Shown here: positions 42,112-53,049 of the stretch, in pieces
How the letters are laid out: each line of letters starts with the position of its first letter
Position numbering within the stretch: position 1 is the first letter of the stretch
DNA from: Sipunculus nudus
Taxonomy: Eukaryota; Annelida; Sipuncula; Golfingiida; Sipunculidae
Assembly: GCA_026874595.1 (NCBI GenBank)
Contig: CM049313.1
Span: 10,167,508-10,231,507 of the forward strand
Length of the DNA: 64,000 nt
Reading direction: 5' to 3'
Position numbers and translations under genes: made by a program
The notes under the pieces: generated by a model
The model's input: the letters and a program-made list of their open reading frames with translations, nothing else
Databases searched by the model: none
What the model was told of the DNA's origin: nothing

Positions 42112-43709
42112 TTTTTTTTTTTCTTAGGTGTCTCAGATTATGAAATCGTTTTCCATCGTTTCAAATATATTTCATTTCATAACAGACACCAATTTTATTT
42201 TTGAAGAATGATTTATTTATATACAAAACAGGCGATTTCAGAATAAATAATTTCATTGACACTCCGGTAATGACAAATAAATTCAAATTTAAATGTGATA
42301 TTAACAAATAACAAACTTAAGGACTAACATTACAGAGGTAATAATTATTATTAGCAGAAATATAAAGTTCTATGTTCTGATTTCCTATGATATAACATAT
42401 TATAAAAATGTTTAATTACTATGGTAATGTGAGTACATGTTAAAAAAATCATAGTACCTCGAAAAGTGGTTTCCACTTTTGCTCATGAATAACATTTTTG
42501 TTTCTATTTTGTGCTTCCTTTCTTTCCATTTGTTCTGTATTTTTAACATGTATAATGTACTTCTCAATGCACAGAGAAGTTGGACTCTCACGGGTTTTAT
42601 AAACCACGTATTTATATATCAGGAGCAGCGTGTTAATAAGATCAACGTTTTCTTCACTCTCAACACCCATATAAATTACACTTGGACTAAGAGATGGCAT
42701 AGAGATGTTCCTGTATCCGACTCAAGTTTTTATCTGCATATAAAACGTGATAGAAGTGTGACATTTGCAAAATAAGTGCATTACGGATTCTTTTTCAATA
42801 AAGCAGTACGAACATCTGTGTGTATCAGATACTTCCCACACATGAAGTTTTTTCATTAACACCAAGTATATTATCAAGAATCCTGTATTGAAAGATACAT
42901 ATCAAGTGTTGTGGAATAAACATAGACAATTTCCAACGTTTCCAATTAAAATGTTCATATCTTCTAGTTATTTTCTTTTTTGCTATTGGTTCCGATGTTT
43001 TATTCGTAATGATTTGATTATAAATATGCTTAAATGATAATTTTTGCAAGTCCCATACACTCTCTTTAAAGGAAATTAAGTGAACTTGTGAAAGAGAGGC
43101 AGAGATTCTGGTTTTACTGATATGCATTGTCCACTTTTTTGGGATTGCATTTTGCAATGCTGCCCAATGCATAAAATACTTTATATAATCATAAGTGTCA
43201 ATAGATATAATATCTCTTAAATGCCTTTTTTTATCCATGTAACGTTATACAAATGATATACGTATTTTATCCTTAAATTGTCAAAATATCGATAAAAGAT
43301 TATTTTACCTTCTACTGTATTATATCTATTATTCCACAACTGTTGGGTACAAATTGTGTCTTCATTTATAGGATGCCCTATGTCAATTGAATCCATAGTT
43401 CCAGGCAACGTTTATAGAAGTCTGAAATTTCAATATCTTGGATTCCCGAGTCAAAGTTTCCATATATATTCTTTATTCCACCAATCTTTTTCAAATACAT
43501 GTCAAAAATGATTGTGTGTTTGCCATTTTCCCACAGATTAACTTTACGATCCACATAACTCTTTGTGATTCTACAATCGTTTCAAAATCCGGCAAAATTT
43601 ATACCTCCGTTTTCATAAGTATTAATCAACGTGCAATACTTAATTTTTGGTTTTCTCCCATTCCATATGAAATCCACCATACAGTCTTTTACTACTTTTA
43701 TTTAAAAAA
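42112..43709 (-). mobile_element. 5'-truncated L1/Tx1-like LINE with 13-bp target duplication
   Basis: CAGTCCTGTAACC flanks the insertion at 42099-42111 and 43710-43722. On the minus strand the element ends in an A run (T run at 42112-42122 on the plus strand). Its fragments encode the C-terminal part of a LINE ORF2: FIWNGRKPKIKYCTLINTYE (a typical L1/Tx1 signature), ELW, QLWNNRY, RRYEHFNWKRWKLSMFIPQH, then a Cys-His region and a final IYKYVVYK...KWKPLFEV segment. Several stops and frame shifts break it, so it is a dead 3' fragment. It interrupts the satellite. Confidence 0.88.
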
Positions 43710-43722
43710 CAGTCCTGTAACC

Positions 43723-43850
43723 CTTACCTTTGACCTCGTGACCCCAAAATCATTTAGATTCTTGCATTAGTGGTGGGCCATATGTAAGTCAAGTTTGAAA
43801 TCCATGTGTCAATATATCTGGAGTTATCATCTGGAAACAAATTTGTGTGG
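43723..43850 (+). repeat. AGGTCA-rich satellite, right end of the array
   Basis: One type-B monomer, starting TTACCTTTGACCTCGTGACC and ending GTTATCATCTGGAAAC, is followed by a run of GGACGGATGGACAGACAG words. It continues the monomer interrupted at 42111. Confidence 0.9.
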
Positions 43851-45985
43851 ATGGACGGATGGACAGACAGAGAGACAAACAGACAGACAAACAGACAGGG
43901 TGATAACTGTATGGCATCCACTTGTGATTAATAGACACATCTGGTTTTGGGACACTAGCTGTAATTACAGCTGAGAAACTGACATGATTGCTTTGTCATT
44001 TTATAGTAAAAAAATTGAAAAAAATATTCGTTTAAATAAAAAAAAATACAGGTGGGGCCACCACTTTTCGGTAACTGACAAAACTAGTCATGGCCAATAT
44101 TCAAGGCAAGATTCATGACAATCCATACAAGATATTTGAGGTTTTGTATTATATTTTTGATTATTCTGGGGGTACTTTCAAGCCCCATAGCTCAGAGGAT
44201 ATAGGTCACAGTGACCTAATTTCAGGTTTTCAAAGAGTTTTTTTATTGACCTCCTTGGATTTTACTTAGAAGTTTCTAGGACCAGCAGTTACAATTTATG
44301 CCCTGCTAACGGACGGCCGGACGGACGACGGACAAAGCGCCATTCCTATACCTCAGTTGACTTACAGTCAGCTGAGCTAAAAATGAATAGAAGAAACTTT
44401 TTTTGGGTATAAATAAATACGGCAACATCAGAAGCCCCTTTGTTCAGAGTTCGGTCAGGGTGTAAAGTTGGACGTCTCCCTGCGAGAGCTTTCTGCTGTT
44501 ATTACATATTTATGTTGTTAATATATATCATAAGTGTTTTAGCAAAGAAAACAGTACATATACTATTATACGTTTAAGTAAATGCATACACAAAAGCTTT
44601 ACACATCACAATATCCGACGTCATGTCAGAAAGGTAACGCACAAGTAAAAGCAGTACCGCGCAGACACAACACACACGGGCGAGTTTTAAATACAAGAAA
44701 AAAAAAACATTTGCACGCGCTCAAATGAAAGAGCAGTAATAGGCCTTTCAACTCCTAGTAAATGGAGGTACAAGCACTTGTTATTCATGACTTTAATCTT
44801 GCGACACCAGCGAGAAAAGAACATCTGCAGTGACATAATTTATATATGACAAACAGTTTGCTTATCAGTCAGTTAAACAGGGACGGATCCGGTAGAGATG
44901 GATGCATGGTGGTTCATTTTTACTTTCCATTATTACTAATACTAGATATGTCTGCTTTCCCTTTTACTGAAATTTATCTTTGAAATGCATGCTTCCGATA
45001 AATTTCCAGACATTGGTTTTCATATAAATCCGCCTCGAGGAGAGGTTGTTGTGAAGGTGTTTCGGTTCTTTGTGTGAATCGACGGACGCAAGGGGGTTAC
45101 ATGGACCACCTTGTAGTGCCTGTGTCTCTTTAGTGTGTCTCTTCCAAGGGCGTATGAGACGCGCTGCTCCCCCCCCCCCCCCTCCAATCCCCCGGAAATA
45201 TAAAAACAAATTTAACGCTTAATACCTAAAAACATAGCCGGATTTCGCATAACGAACTACCTTAAGTTGCGCCAATTACAGTCTTAGTTTTCAAAATTAT
45301 TTTACACAGGTAGGGGGTTTTCCATTCCTATACCCACCCTCTCTGTGCTGCCCCCCCCCCCCCCCCCGATTATAAATCCTGTATCCGGCGTAGCTGCGTA
45401 CAATATCTACAGCGTGTATTTTGCTCGACTCTGGAAATTCCGTGGTTGTTCAAGTGAACTTTGCACAATTACATTTTTCCACTATACCATGGTACGGGCA
45501 GGTGATAAATAAGGACATTCAGACAAAAGTTTTGAAATACACGTGGACACTCCTCTGCAGTTTCCCAGGTGAGCCGATAAGAGAGCAAAAAATTGGCATA
45601 TGGATCTTGGGTTTTGCTTGGTGTCGCAGAACATTTGGAGTTATATAAACATAATTGGGAAATGGTAATGAATCCGCATGTTTGCTTAGCATGCTATTAA
45701 TTACAGTGAGATACACTTTTAGAATGCTGAATGGCTGGAAGCGGCAGCAGTACGATGTATAATATGAATAATGCCAGGTGACACACAATGTAATATGACG
45801 CGTGGATTTCAATACGGTGGAACCTATTATTTACACATAGTGAGTTAACCTCACGTAAAACCTAAAAGTGCTATACCACCATGTGTATGGCATTTCTGGC
45901 ATTTCTGAGAAAGTCGAGGTGGGAGAATTATTTTCTGGAAAACATAAGCAGGGTGTGAGACTTTATCAAAAGACAATTAAACTCA
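43851..45985. other. repeat-bearing spacer upstream of the sulfotransferases
   Basis: It holds a GACAGACA-rich tail (43851-43900), a reverse-complement copy of the 5.6-6.7-kb repeat (44140-44340, ending GGACGGCCGGACGGACG), and C runs at about 45169-45182 and 45350-45367. No gene was recognised. Confidence 0.55.
44140..44345 (-). repeat. dispersed copy of the 5.6-6.7-kb repeat family
   Basis: CCCCATAGCTCAGAGGATATAGGTCACAGTGACCTAATTTCAGG is the reverse complement of the core of the units at 5.9 and 6.3 kb, with a few changes. The copy ends in a GGACGGACG tail and CAGTTGACTTACAGTCAGCTGA. Confidence 0.8.
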
Positions 45986-45986
45986 A

Positions 45987-46004
45987 ATGACGTCACGAAA
46001 ATGA
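45987..46004 (+). promoter_or_regulatory. five-codon upstream frame overlapping the start codon, with a CRE palindrome
   Basis: ATG ACG TCA CGA AAA TGA runs from 45987 and its stop overlaps the sulfotransferase ATG as ATGA (46001-46004). The same bases contain TGACGTCA (45988-45995). If the mRNA starts upstream, this frame could modulate initiation; if it starts within it, the palindrome could be a promoter element. Transcription start is unknown. Confidence 0.4.
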
Positions 46005-47014
46005 CGCGTCGCCAAGGTTACTGTTATGGCGTGAGGTGCGTCATGTTATTGGTGATCATATTATTCATGCTATATTATTACTATCATCATAATAATCCTA
46101 GAGTGAATAACCACATCATTGTGAGTATGCCGTATTCTGGTGCAGGGTTTGTCGAAAATTACTTTACCAACAACGACGACATGTTTTACATTAGAGAACC
46201 GTTTGCGGTCTTAAGCCTCGATTCCGAGGGCAAACGGTACCTTGCGCATTCAGGGTTCAAATTCATCAATGATATTATCCACTGTGACTTTGAAGGACTG
46301 TTAAACGCAGCATGGAATATATATTTATACTCAAATACCCCTGGTTTACGTTTATGGACCGAATATTCTTTCTGTACCACTTTTAAAGTGGAAGAATGCA
46401 CCAGAAAAAACGACCCTATTCTGTCATCGCGATGCCACAATAAGACGCATGTGGCTACTACGGTGCTGCGTTTGAAGGACTTATCCGTGCTTGCACCGCT
46501 TGCTAAAAACGGTACTAGAATCGCCCATATTGTGCGTGACCCACGTGGGATGTTACATGATTTAATTCTTAACGATTACAAAGACAATGTGTTAGATGAA
46601 ATAGACTTTTATGCTACTGCCCTGTGTCAGTACATGAAAGTCATGCTGGACACAGCGGCTCGGTCTCTGAATCCGCAATCCTACCTTTTACTACGATACG
46701 AGGACATCGTTTTAGACCCAGTGGCGAAGGGACAGCGACTGTATGATTTTCTGAATCTGGAAATGCCTGATGACGTCATTGAATGGGCTGAGGCGAAGGA
46801 AGAAGAAATACGACGCATTGCGGGTGACAGGAACCCGGAAACTGCCCTTTTTGATTTTGCATGGAGGAGTTATTTGAATTGGCTTGATGTTTGGTTAATA
46901 CAAGATGATTGTAAAAATGTAATGGAGAAACTTGGTTATACGATGTTTCGTGATGAGGAAGAATTTGTTGATGAAGACATCTCTAGTCTGGCAAAACCTG
47001 GGGCGGAATTTTGA
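46001..47014 (+). CDS. carbohydrate sulfotransferase-like protein, degenerate PAPS loop
   Basis: A single-exon frame of 337 residues, starting at the first ATG after an in-frame stop (45956). Residues 13-27 form a hydrophobic signal anchor, fitting a Golgi type II membrane protein. The family (CHST1/3-like Gal/GalNAc/GlcNAc 6-O-sulfotransferases) moves sulfate from PAPS to sugars. Family features: REPFAVLSLDSEG (65-77), IHCDF (93-97), conserved cysteines, and the 3'-phosphate motif IVRDPRGML (177-185). The 5'-phosphosulfate loop, RSGSSF in active relatives and in the neighbour, reads YSGAGF (45-50), and the serine that normally follows VRDPR is missing. It may be a non-catalytic or altered paralogue. 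Clear alignment with 50979-52115 over the whole length shows an old tandem duplication. A five-codon upstream frame overlaps the start. Confidence 0.88.
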   Translation: MTRRQGYCYGVRCVMLLVIILFMLYYYYHHNNPRVNNHIIVSMPYSGAGFVENYFTNNDDMFYIREPFAVLSLDSEGKRYLAHSGFKFINDIIHCDFEGLLNAAWNIYLYSNTPGLRLWTEYSFCTTFKVEECTRKNDPILSSRCHNKTHVATTVLRLKDLSVLAPLAKNGTRIAHIVRDPRGMLHDLILNDYKDNVLDEIDFYATALCQYMKVMLDTAARSLNPQSYLLLRYEDIVLDPVAKGQRLYDFLNLEMPDDVIEWAEAKEEEIRRIAGDRNPETALFDFAWRSYLNWLDVWLIQDDCKNVMEKLGYTMFRDEEEFVDEDISSLAKPGAEF

Positions 47015-48180
47015 ATCAGTAGAATATATATCTAAATGCATGTAAAAGGCCAACAATCCAATGCTAAGATTAAATTATACATGTAAAATGTGATAGATTT
47101 CCCGTTAGTGTTATCAAACCAAAATGATTTATAATTTGTTTTAATCTTTATTCACTAAAGCAAATGGAATACTTCTGTAATTAGCTCGACAAATTGAGTT
47201 ATCTTGAAATATAATGTGTTCCAAGAATATTTATGAGGACATTGCCCGTAACAAGTGAGGTATCCCTTGTACTTATATGTAAATGCAAGTCTGTGTAGCA
47301 GCGTTAACTGGCGTATATACGAGAACGTTTCATCGATCTGCCCTGTGTATAACATATAACTGGCACGCTTTATCGATTTGAGAATCTTTTAACTACAAAC
47401 AGGTGTTGTCAGTACAGTTTATACAAAGCCTGACCACCCGCACGTACTAATGAAAGCATGTTAGTGCACGACGCATGCGCACATATCTGATCTTGTGTCG
47501 TCTGCTCGCTTATCATGTACTGCATGCTAAATTTCTCACGGGGGAATACTTTCAGGTAAAGGAAATAAATTGTTCGTTGCATAAATGATTCTGGAGTCCA
47601 TTTTTTTACGTTTACACAGTATTCTTTTAATTTCATAAGCCGGCAAATTTATGTTTTCAGCATATGTACGTGTCTGTATTATCATATATATCCGCCTGTG
47701 TGTGTGTTTTTTTTTGTAAGTTTGATTTCTCGTGTGCAAGATAAAACATCCTGGAATTATCTCAATGCATCTTTGCTGATATATTAATTTTAATGCAATT
47801 AAGAGTTAATTCAGGTCCAGGGAGAGCAAAGGATAATTTTTCGACTGCTTGTACACCTGTAACCAAGAATGGAACTGTCACTAGTGCTGACATCTAGAGG
47901 AATAAATATTGTATTATAAACCAAGTCGTACTTGCAAATATATAGGAAAAACACTGGGCGTCAATACAGGGGGGGGGGGCGGAGAGGATGATTACGGTAA
48001 TCATCACCCCAGCTATTCGTAGAATAATATTTATATATTGAAAATCAAATATATTAACATATAGAATTATAGACTTTAGATACATTTTTGAGTTTACTAT
48101 GATATATCATATTTCCAACCTGGGCTAGAATTAAAATATATTGGAAACGTAATACTTTTTTATAACATTTTTTATACTTA
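47015..48180. other. spacer after the first sulfotransferase
   Basis: No gene was found. An ATTAAA-type polyadenylation variant lies near 47070. A G run occurs at about 47969-47979. Confidence 0.5.
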
Positions 48181-48656
48181 ATTATTATTATTATACTTTA
48201 TTTATATAGCACTCTTTTTTACCCAAAGAGTGTTCAAAAGTGCTTTACAATGTACATTTATTTAAATAATAATAAACATAAAACATGTATAGCTGGTTAT
48301 CAAAATATAATTATACAATGACTAAACCTTTTGCAGTATAAACTAATTAAACAAAAAAAAAACCGATTGACACGATAAGAGTGAATAATACAACAAAGAA
48401 ATAAGAACATTGGTAGAGGTAAAAAGTTAAAAATCGATTTAAAAAATATATAAATTCTCTTGCGTACAACTATGAAGCATTGCAGCTACTGTGTAGGTTC
48501 AAAGTGGAGCTTACAATAATAGGTTGTAAGTACATTCTTTAAACTAAAAAGTGATTTTGCATCTCTAATGCTCCTAGAAAGTTTGTTCCACAGCTCTGGC
48601 GCAGCATAACTGAAGCACCTTTCAACATAGGTTTTATGCCCCATAGGTTCAATTGT

Positions 48657-48660
<4 letters not shown>
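48181..48660 (-). mobile_element. 3' end of a CR1/L2-like LINE
   Basis: On the minus strand the fragment encodes RCFSYAAPELWNKLSRSI followed by RDAKSLFSLKN (48537-48622), the usual last residues of CR1/L2/Rex-type ORF2 proteins. A 3' UTR follows, ending in GTAAAGCAC...TGCTATATAAATAAAGT and an ATT microsatellite, as is typical of these elements. It is 5'-truncated next to an AT microsatellite. Confidence 0.8.

Positions 48661-48719
<59 letters not shown>
48661..48719. repeat. (AT)n microsatellite
   Basis: A perfect AT run of about 59 bp abutting the truncated LINE. Confidence 0.97.
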
Positions 48720-48723
<4 letters not shown>

Positions 48724-49166
48724 ATGTGTGTTCATAAAAAAAGTTGTCCCAACTTTGATTACCCTCCCGTTCCTGCGGGTCATTCCCCCACCCTTGAATA
48801 TAATTGACGCCACTAGGAATAACTGATCACATTTGTTAAGCTGACCTGAATAAAGATCTGTTTTGGTGGAGATATGTGCTCTCTATAGTATCATTTATAT
48901 GTCACACGGTTAATAAAGGTTCACGCGGATTCTGTTTCATGCATCTCCAGTAGCAACATATACTGCGTAGGTCTGGCCTATTACTACAATTAAGTCATCA
49001 GTATTCTCTACATTGCGCCAGAACTAAACTACAATGACGTGACACTTGACACTTGGCTTATATTAAGTGAAGAAACAGAAACGCCACGACAGACATAATA
49101 TCACACGTACGTATTATAATTTGGTTTTTCATCTTCTGTTACCCGCATACTCATATATATATATCT

Positions 49167-49232
<66 letters not shown>

Positions 49233-50940
49233 GTACACCAGTTTCTTCCAGGAATACGAATGTGTTTTCCCGGGAGGGGGGGGGGGGGGGACCCGAAAGG
49301 TTTCCTGTGGCGGCGGTGTTTTGGGATAAAGTATTTTGCTATATTTAAAGTATATACACATATATTTTCTTGATCGCTAATCACAGATGTTTGGCGAAGC
49401 CTTGTAATATGTTTTGAAGAGTTTTTGCTTATACTCCACAGTAACCCTTTTGCCATAAACTGGAAAATTTCTACAGAACCTAAGGTATGACTTTTTAATT
49501 CATGGTTCCATATACATAATAAATTTCAAATCTGTGGATTGGTGACAATGTAAAATTATGTAATATGTTATTCTTGCCATCAATGAATACATAGCGTCAA
49601 CTTCTGATCATGGACCTTTTATCATACGATAACAAGTGACCCAGGGGTCATGGCCCTCAGTCGACGAAACACGTGACCTGTGACACTATGATCGACCTGA
49701 TATCCGCAGAGAACTATGACTGTTATCAGCTGAGAACGTAAAATGAGAGAATATAAGGCAATAAACAGTGACTATGCTTCAATAACTAAGTGTTATTCTG
49801 TTAAAATGCATTCAATTTTCTAAGGTACCAGGGATTTTAATATCTTATTTTTATATATTTTTTATGGCGACCTATAGTTGCATTAGTGTCTTTTGAACCA
49901 AAGACTTATCGATTCAAATTGGACTTGAAACACATTGTTTGTTAATGATGTAATTATTAATGAGATCCTGTAACCAAAACATTATCAGAAATAACATATC
50001 ATTAGTAAAAAAATTATCTTCATAATGTGGGTCATTTAGATGGCCAGTAAGTCTCAGAGACCTAAATAGCTTGCAAGGGCGATTCTTTTAATTCACTTAA
50101 GTTTTCCAGACTGTGAAATGATAATTAGTATTTGGATGGCTATATGATCACCTTAAAAAAGATAACAGATGCAAATAACCCAATAAGCTATACAAAACAA
50201 ATTTCAGGACAGTAAGAATGCAAAATCACATGATATCTAACTACAGTCTATACTTAAAATTTAGCTCCGGCTGGAATGTCTATGATGGGCGGATTTAAGT
50301 TTGACGCAAGGGCATAACATCTGGGAAATGAACCAATGAGTGCTTAATACAAAGAAAACAGAGCCGGGTTTTGATTCAAGATGCATTTTAAATCTTCCAA
50401 TAAACTGCGCAATTTACAGCCTAAATTTTCAAAATGTTTCTACACCATATGAGGGGGAAGCCTCCTGCCTTACGCTCCCCTCTATGCCCAAATTCTGAAA
50501 TACCTGTCTATGTATGGTGACAGGTATACAAAAGAGACCTAGTGTGGTGAGAATAATTTTCCTTATTTATATTTTAAAATCCTAAGTGCAAATTATTTGT
50601 TTGGTGTGCTGTGAGATTTTTTTAGATAAAAATAAGTGAAAATTATGTACTTTTAGAGGACACCAACTTTTGTGTACTACAAAGGACGAAATAGCAAGAA
50701 CAGTAGCATTTATGGACAATTACATAATTGACCACTATGAATGATTTTCACAATTGCTAATGACGAATTTACAAAAAAAAAAATTATTTATTATGACTGA
50801 CACTGGGATAACAAATGAAAAAAAGACACAACTTTAATACTCCTTGTGACATTTATGCCGTCGACAATCCAGTTTTCAGCATTTCATATATTTTCTTATA
50901 TTGCACCATTTATATTAAGCAATTTTTTTTATATATTTCA
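48720..50940. other. spacer between the sulfotransferase genes
   Basis: No gene was seen. Holds the AT-rich microsatellite at 49153 and a G run at about 49276-49290. An AG acceptor at 50940-50941 ends it (see the next gene). Confidence 0.5.
49153..49231. repeat. (TA)n/(CTATAT)n microsatellite
   Basis: TA repeats interspersed with CTATAT hexamers at the left side, about 79 bp. Confidence 0.95.
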
Positions 50941-50978
50941 GCCCTATCGCCTGTTATTCTTTTTCCAAGGAGTAATTC

Positions 50979-52115
50979 ATGAAGAGAGAAGAGAAGATGA
51001 GATCCAACCGTAGACGAGGAGGTGGCGCCACCTGCTTGAAAACCTCCCTTTTTGCAGCCATCGTCATTGGCATAATTTGGATGTTTAAAAGACTCCCCAT
51101 TCCGAATCCCTATCCGGATTCCGATCAAAGCCAACTTCAGCAGAATGGGCCTAAAATTCAAAAGCAGTTTATGATATTATCAATGTACCGCTCGGGGTCA
51201 TCTTTTGTCGGTGAATATCTGAAGGCATACCCAGACGTTTACTATATGTTTGAACCATTGTCTATCTTAACGCTTGATCCTGAGGGATTTCAGCGCATTG
51301 CGAGAGAAGAAATCGCTTACATCAATCAGATTATGCATTGTGATTTCAAGAAAGTATTCGATACAGCTTGGGACGTTTTTGGATACACTCAGACTGTCCT
51401 TCTTCGCCATTGGCTAGAACGGTCATTCTGCAGCTCAACCACTGCCATATCAAGCTGTACGACAGGAGACTCCGAAGTTCTTAACAGTCTGTGTCGACGA
51501 AGAAGTTACGTGGTCGCAAAGGTCATACGCGTGAAAGAGCTTGATTCGGTCTCTGAGTACATGGACGAAGGTGGGAAAATCCTTCATCTGTTCCGTGACC
51601 CGCGCGGGGTAATAAACTCTATGAAAGGCGTTGACGCATTTAAAAAGAGAGAACGCACAATAGAAGATTACGCGGTTCAAGTATGCGAAGTGATGGAAAA
51701 CATGGTTGTATATGCCAAAGGAAACCACGTGACCAAGCGGGAGATCTACAAAATAGCAAGATATGAAAATTTTGCACTGGAACCAATGAAGCAAGGGGAG
51801 CGACTCTACGAGTTTTTCGGTGAAGCAGTACCAAAGGAAGTTGAAGATCGGATCACGCAGTTAACACAGGTCACTCAAGAGGAAGAAGACGAAATAAAGA
51901 AAAACCCGAGTGAATATTTGTATAGCACAAGGAAAAACCCCATAACCACCGCATTTGCTTGGCGGAAGACTCTGACGTGGAAAGAGGTTTCCCACATACA
52001 AAATATGTGTACAGATGTATTTATTCTGTTGGGTTACAGGCAATTTGATAGCGAAGAGGAATTCTTAGATTTGACTATAGATACTTTGATTGAGCCAGAA
52101 GTTACAATTTTGTAA
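50979..52115 (+). CDS. carbohydrate sulfotransferase (CHST1/3-like)
   Basis: An uninterrupted 378-residue frame. A pyrimidine-rich tract and tttcag acceptor end at 50941, so a 5' UTR intron probably precedes the coding exon. A basic cytosolic tail (residues 1-20) precedes a signal anchor (about 22-37): a type II Golgi protein. The PAPS-binding 5' loop is intact, MYRSGSSFVGEYL (69-81), as is the 3'-phosphate motif HLFRDPRGVINS (203-214). MFEPLSIL (90-97) and HCDF (120-123) fit the Gal/GalNAc/GlcNAc 6-O-sulfotransferase group; substrate cannot be told from sequence. Length is close to vertebrate members. The stop codon TAA (52113-52115) overlaps an AATAAA signal (52114-52119). Codons near residues 14-18 include a 14-bp palindrome shared with a satellite (see findings). 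Paralogue of the gene at 46001. Confidence 0.95.
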   Translation: MKREEKMRSNRRRGGGATCLKTSLFAAIVIGIIWMFKRLPIPNPYPDSDQSQLQQNGPKIQKQFMILSMYRSGSSFVGEYLKAYPDVYYMFEPLSILTLDPEGFQRIAREEIAYINQIMHCDFKKVFDTAWDVFGYTQTVLLRHWLERSFCSSTTAISSCTTGDSEVLNSLCRRRSYVVAKVIRVKELDSVSEYMDEGGKILHLFRDPRGVINSMKGVDAFKKRERTIEDYAVQVCEVMENMVVYAKGNHVTKREIYKIARYENFALEPMKQGERLYEFFGEAVPKEVEDRITQLTQVTQEEEDEIKKNPSEYLYSTRKNPITTAFAWRKTLTWKEVSHIQNMCTDVFILLGYRQFDSEEEFLDLTIDTLIEPEVTIL

Positions 52116-52119
52116 TAAA

Positions 52120-52685
52120 AAAAATACCAACAGGACACAAGAAGAGCCATATATTAGATAATACGAATGACTTTGCTAAAATCTATAACATAATTAAACT
52201 GACGGTGTTGCCATTCGTCTTTGTCACGGAACTCTTCTCTATCTAAACCTCGGAAGGAAATATTTTTTTGGGTCTTGAACTGTCAGGAACCATGCCAAGT
52301 GTATCCTAAGGGGGGGGGGGGGTTTCCTTTTTCAATTTTTTTCCAAGTCCTATCGCAGTGCCACTTCAGAAAATATACATGCATTACGCAAGAAGTTAAA
52401 ATATGATAGTTATTTCATAATTTTTTTATATCTTTCAGGCAGACACCAAACAGTTATTAAATCTAATTTCAAAATGATGTTTCTTCTATTAACGCAATAT
52501 TGATAGAATACGTCATTGCATCATAGATGATGCTTGCAAGACACTTGTAAATGCACTTGTCACTTCCTGATTAGGTTATAGCAATTTAATAAACCGAATG
52601 GGGTGCCAGGTGATCTCTCATATATTGCCTTCAGGATTATTACTGTAATGTAAAAATCCCCCCCCCCCTATTTCCCCATACAATA
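52120..52685. other. short spacer after the second sulfotransferase
   Basis: No gene was found. G run at about 52310-52322 and C run at about 52658-52668. Confidence 0.5.
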
Positions 52686-52689
52686 CTAA

Positions 52690-53047
52690 AACAAATGCAC
52701 AGATCATACCGGTGGCATGTCAGACCCAGTTTAAAATTCTTCTTTATACTATATAAGCTTTGAACGATCTAGCCCCATCATATTTACCTGACCTTTTTGT
52801 TGAATATAGTATGTTCCATCTGCTTTTAAAAACTCGTATATTTAAATCATACTCTATTTAAATGCTGTAATTTTTATTAGTGTTACTTTTCATGATATTG
52901 TACGTTTTACTTTATTTAGCTTCTATGTTTTTTATTGTACAGCGCTTTGGCGCAGGATTTTATTCTGGTTTTATTCTTTGTTGGCCCTGTTTGAATACTG
53001 TCAATACTATTATTATGATTATGATTATGATTATTATTATTATTGTA
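52690..53047 (+). mobile_element. 3' end of a CR1/L2-like LINE
   Basis: The frame KILLYTI-stop-ALNDLAPSYLPDLF (from about 52729) is the common C-terminal KxLxxALNGLAPSYLxDL signature of CR1/L2-type LINEs, here with stops. The 3' end runs through CAGCGCTTTGG to an ATT/ATG microsatellite. It is 5'-truncated. Confidence 0.78.
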
Positions 53048-53049
53048 TC

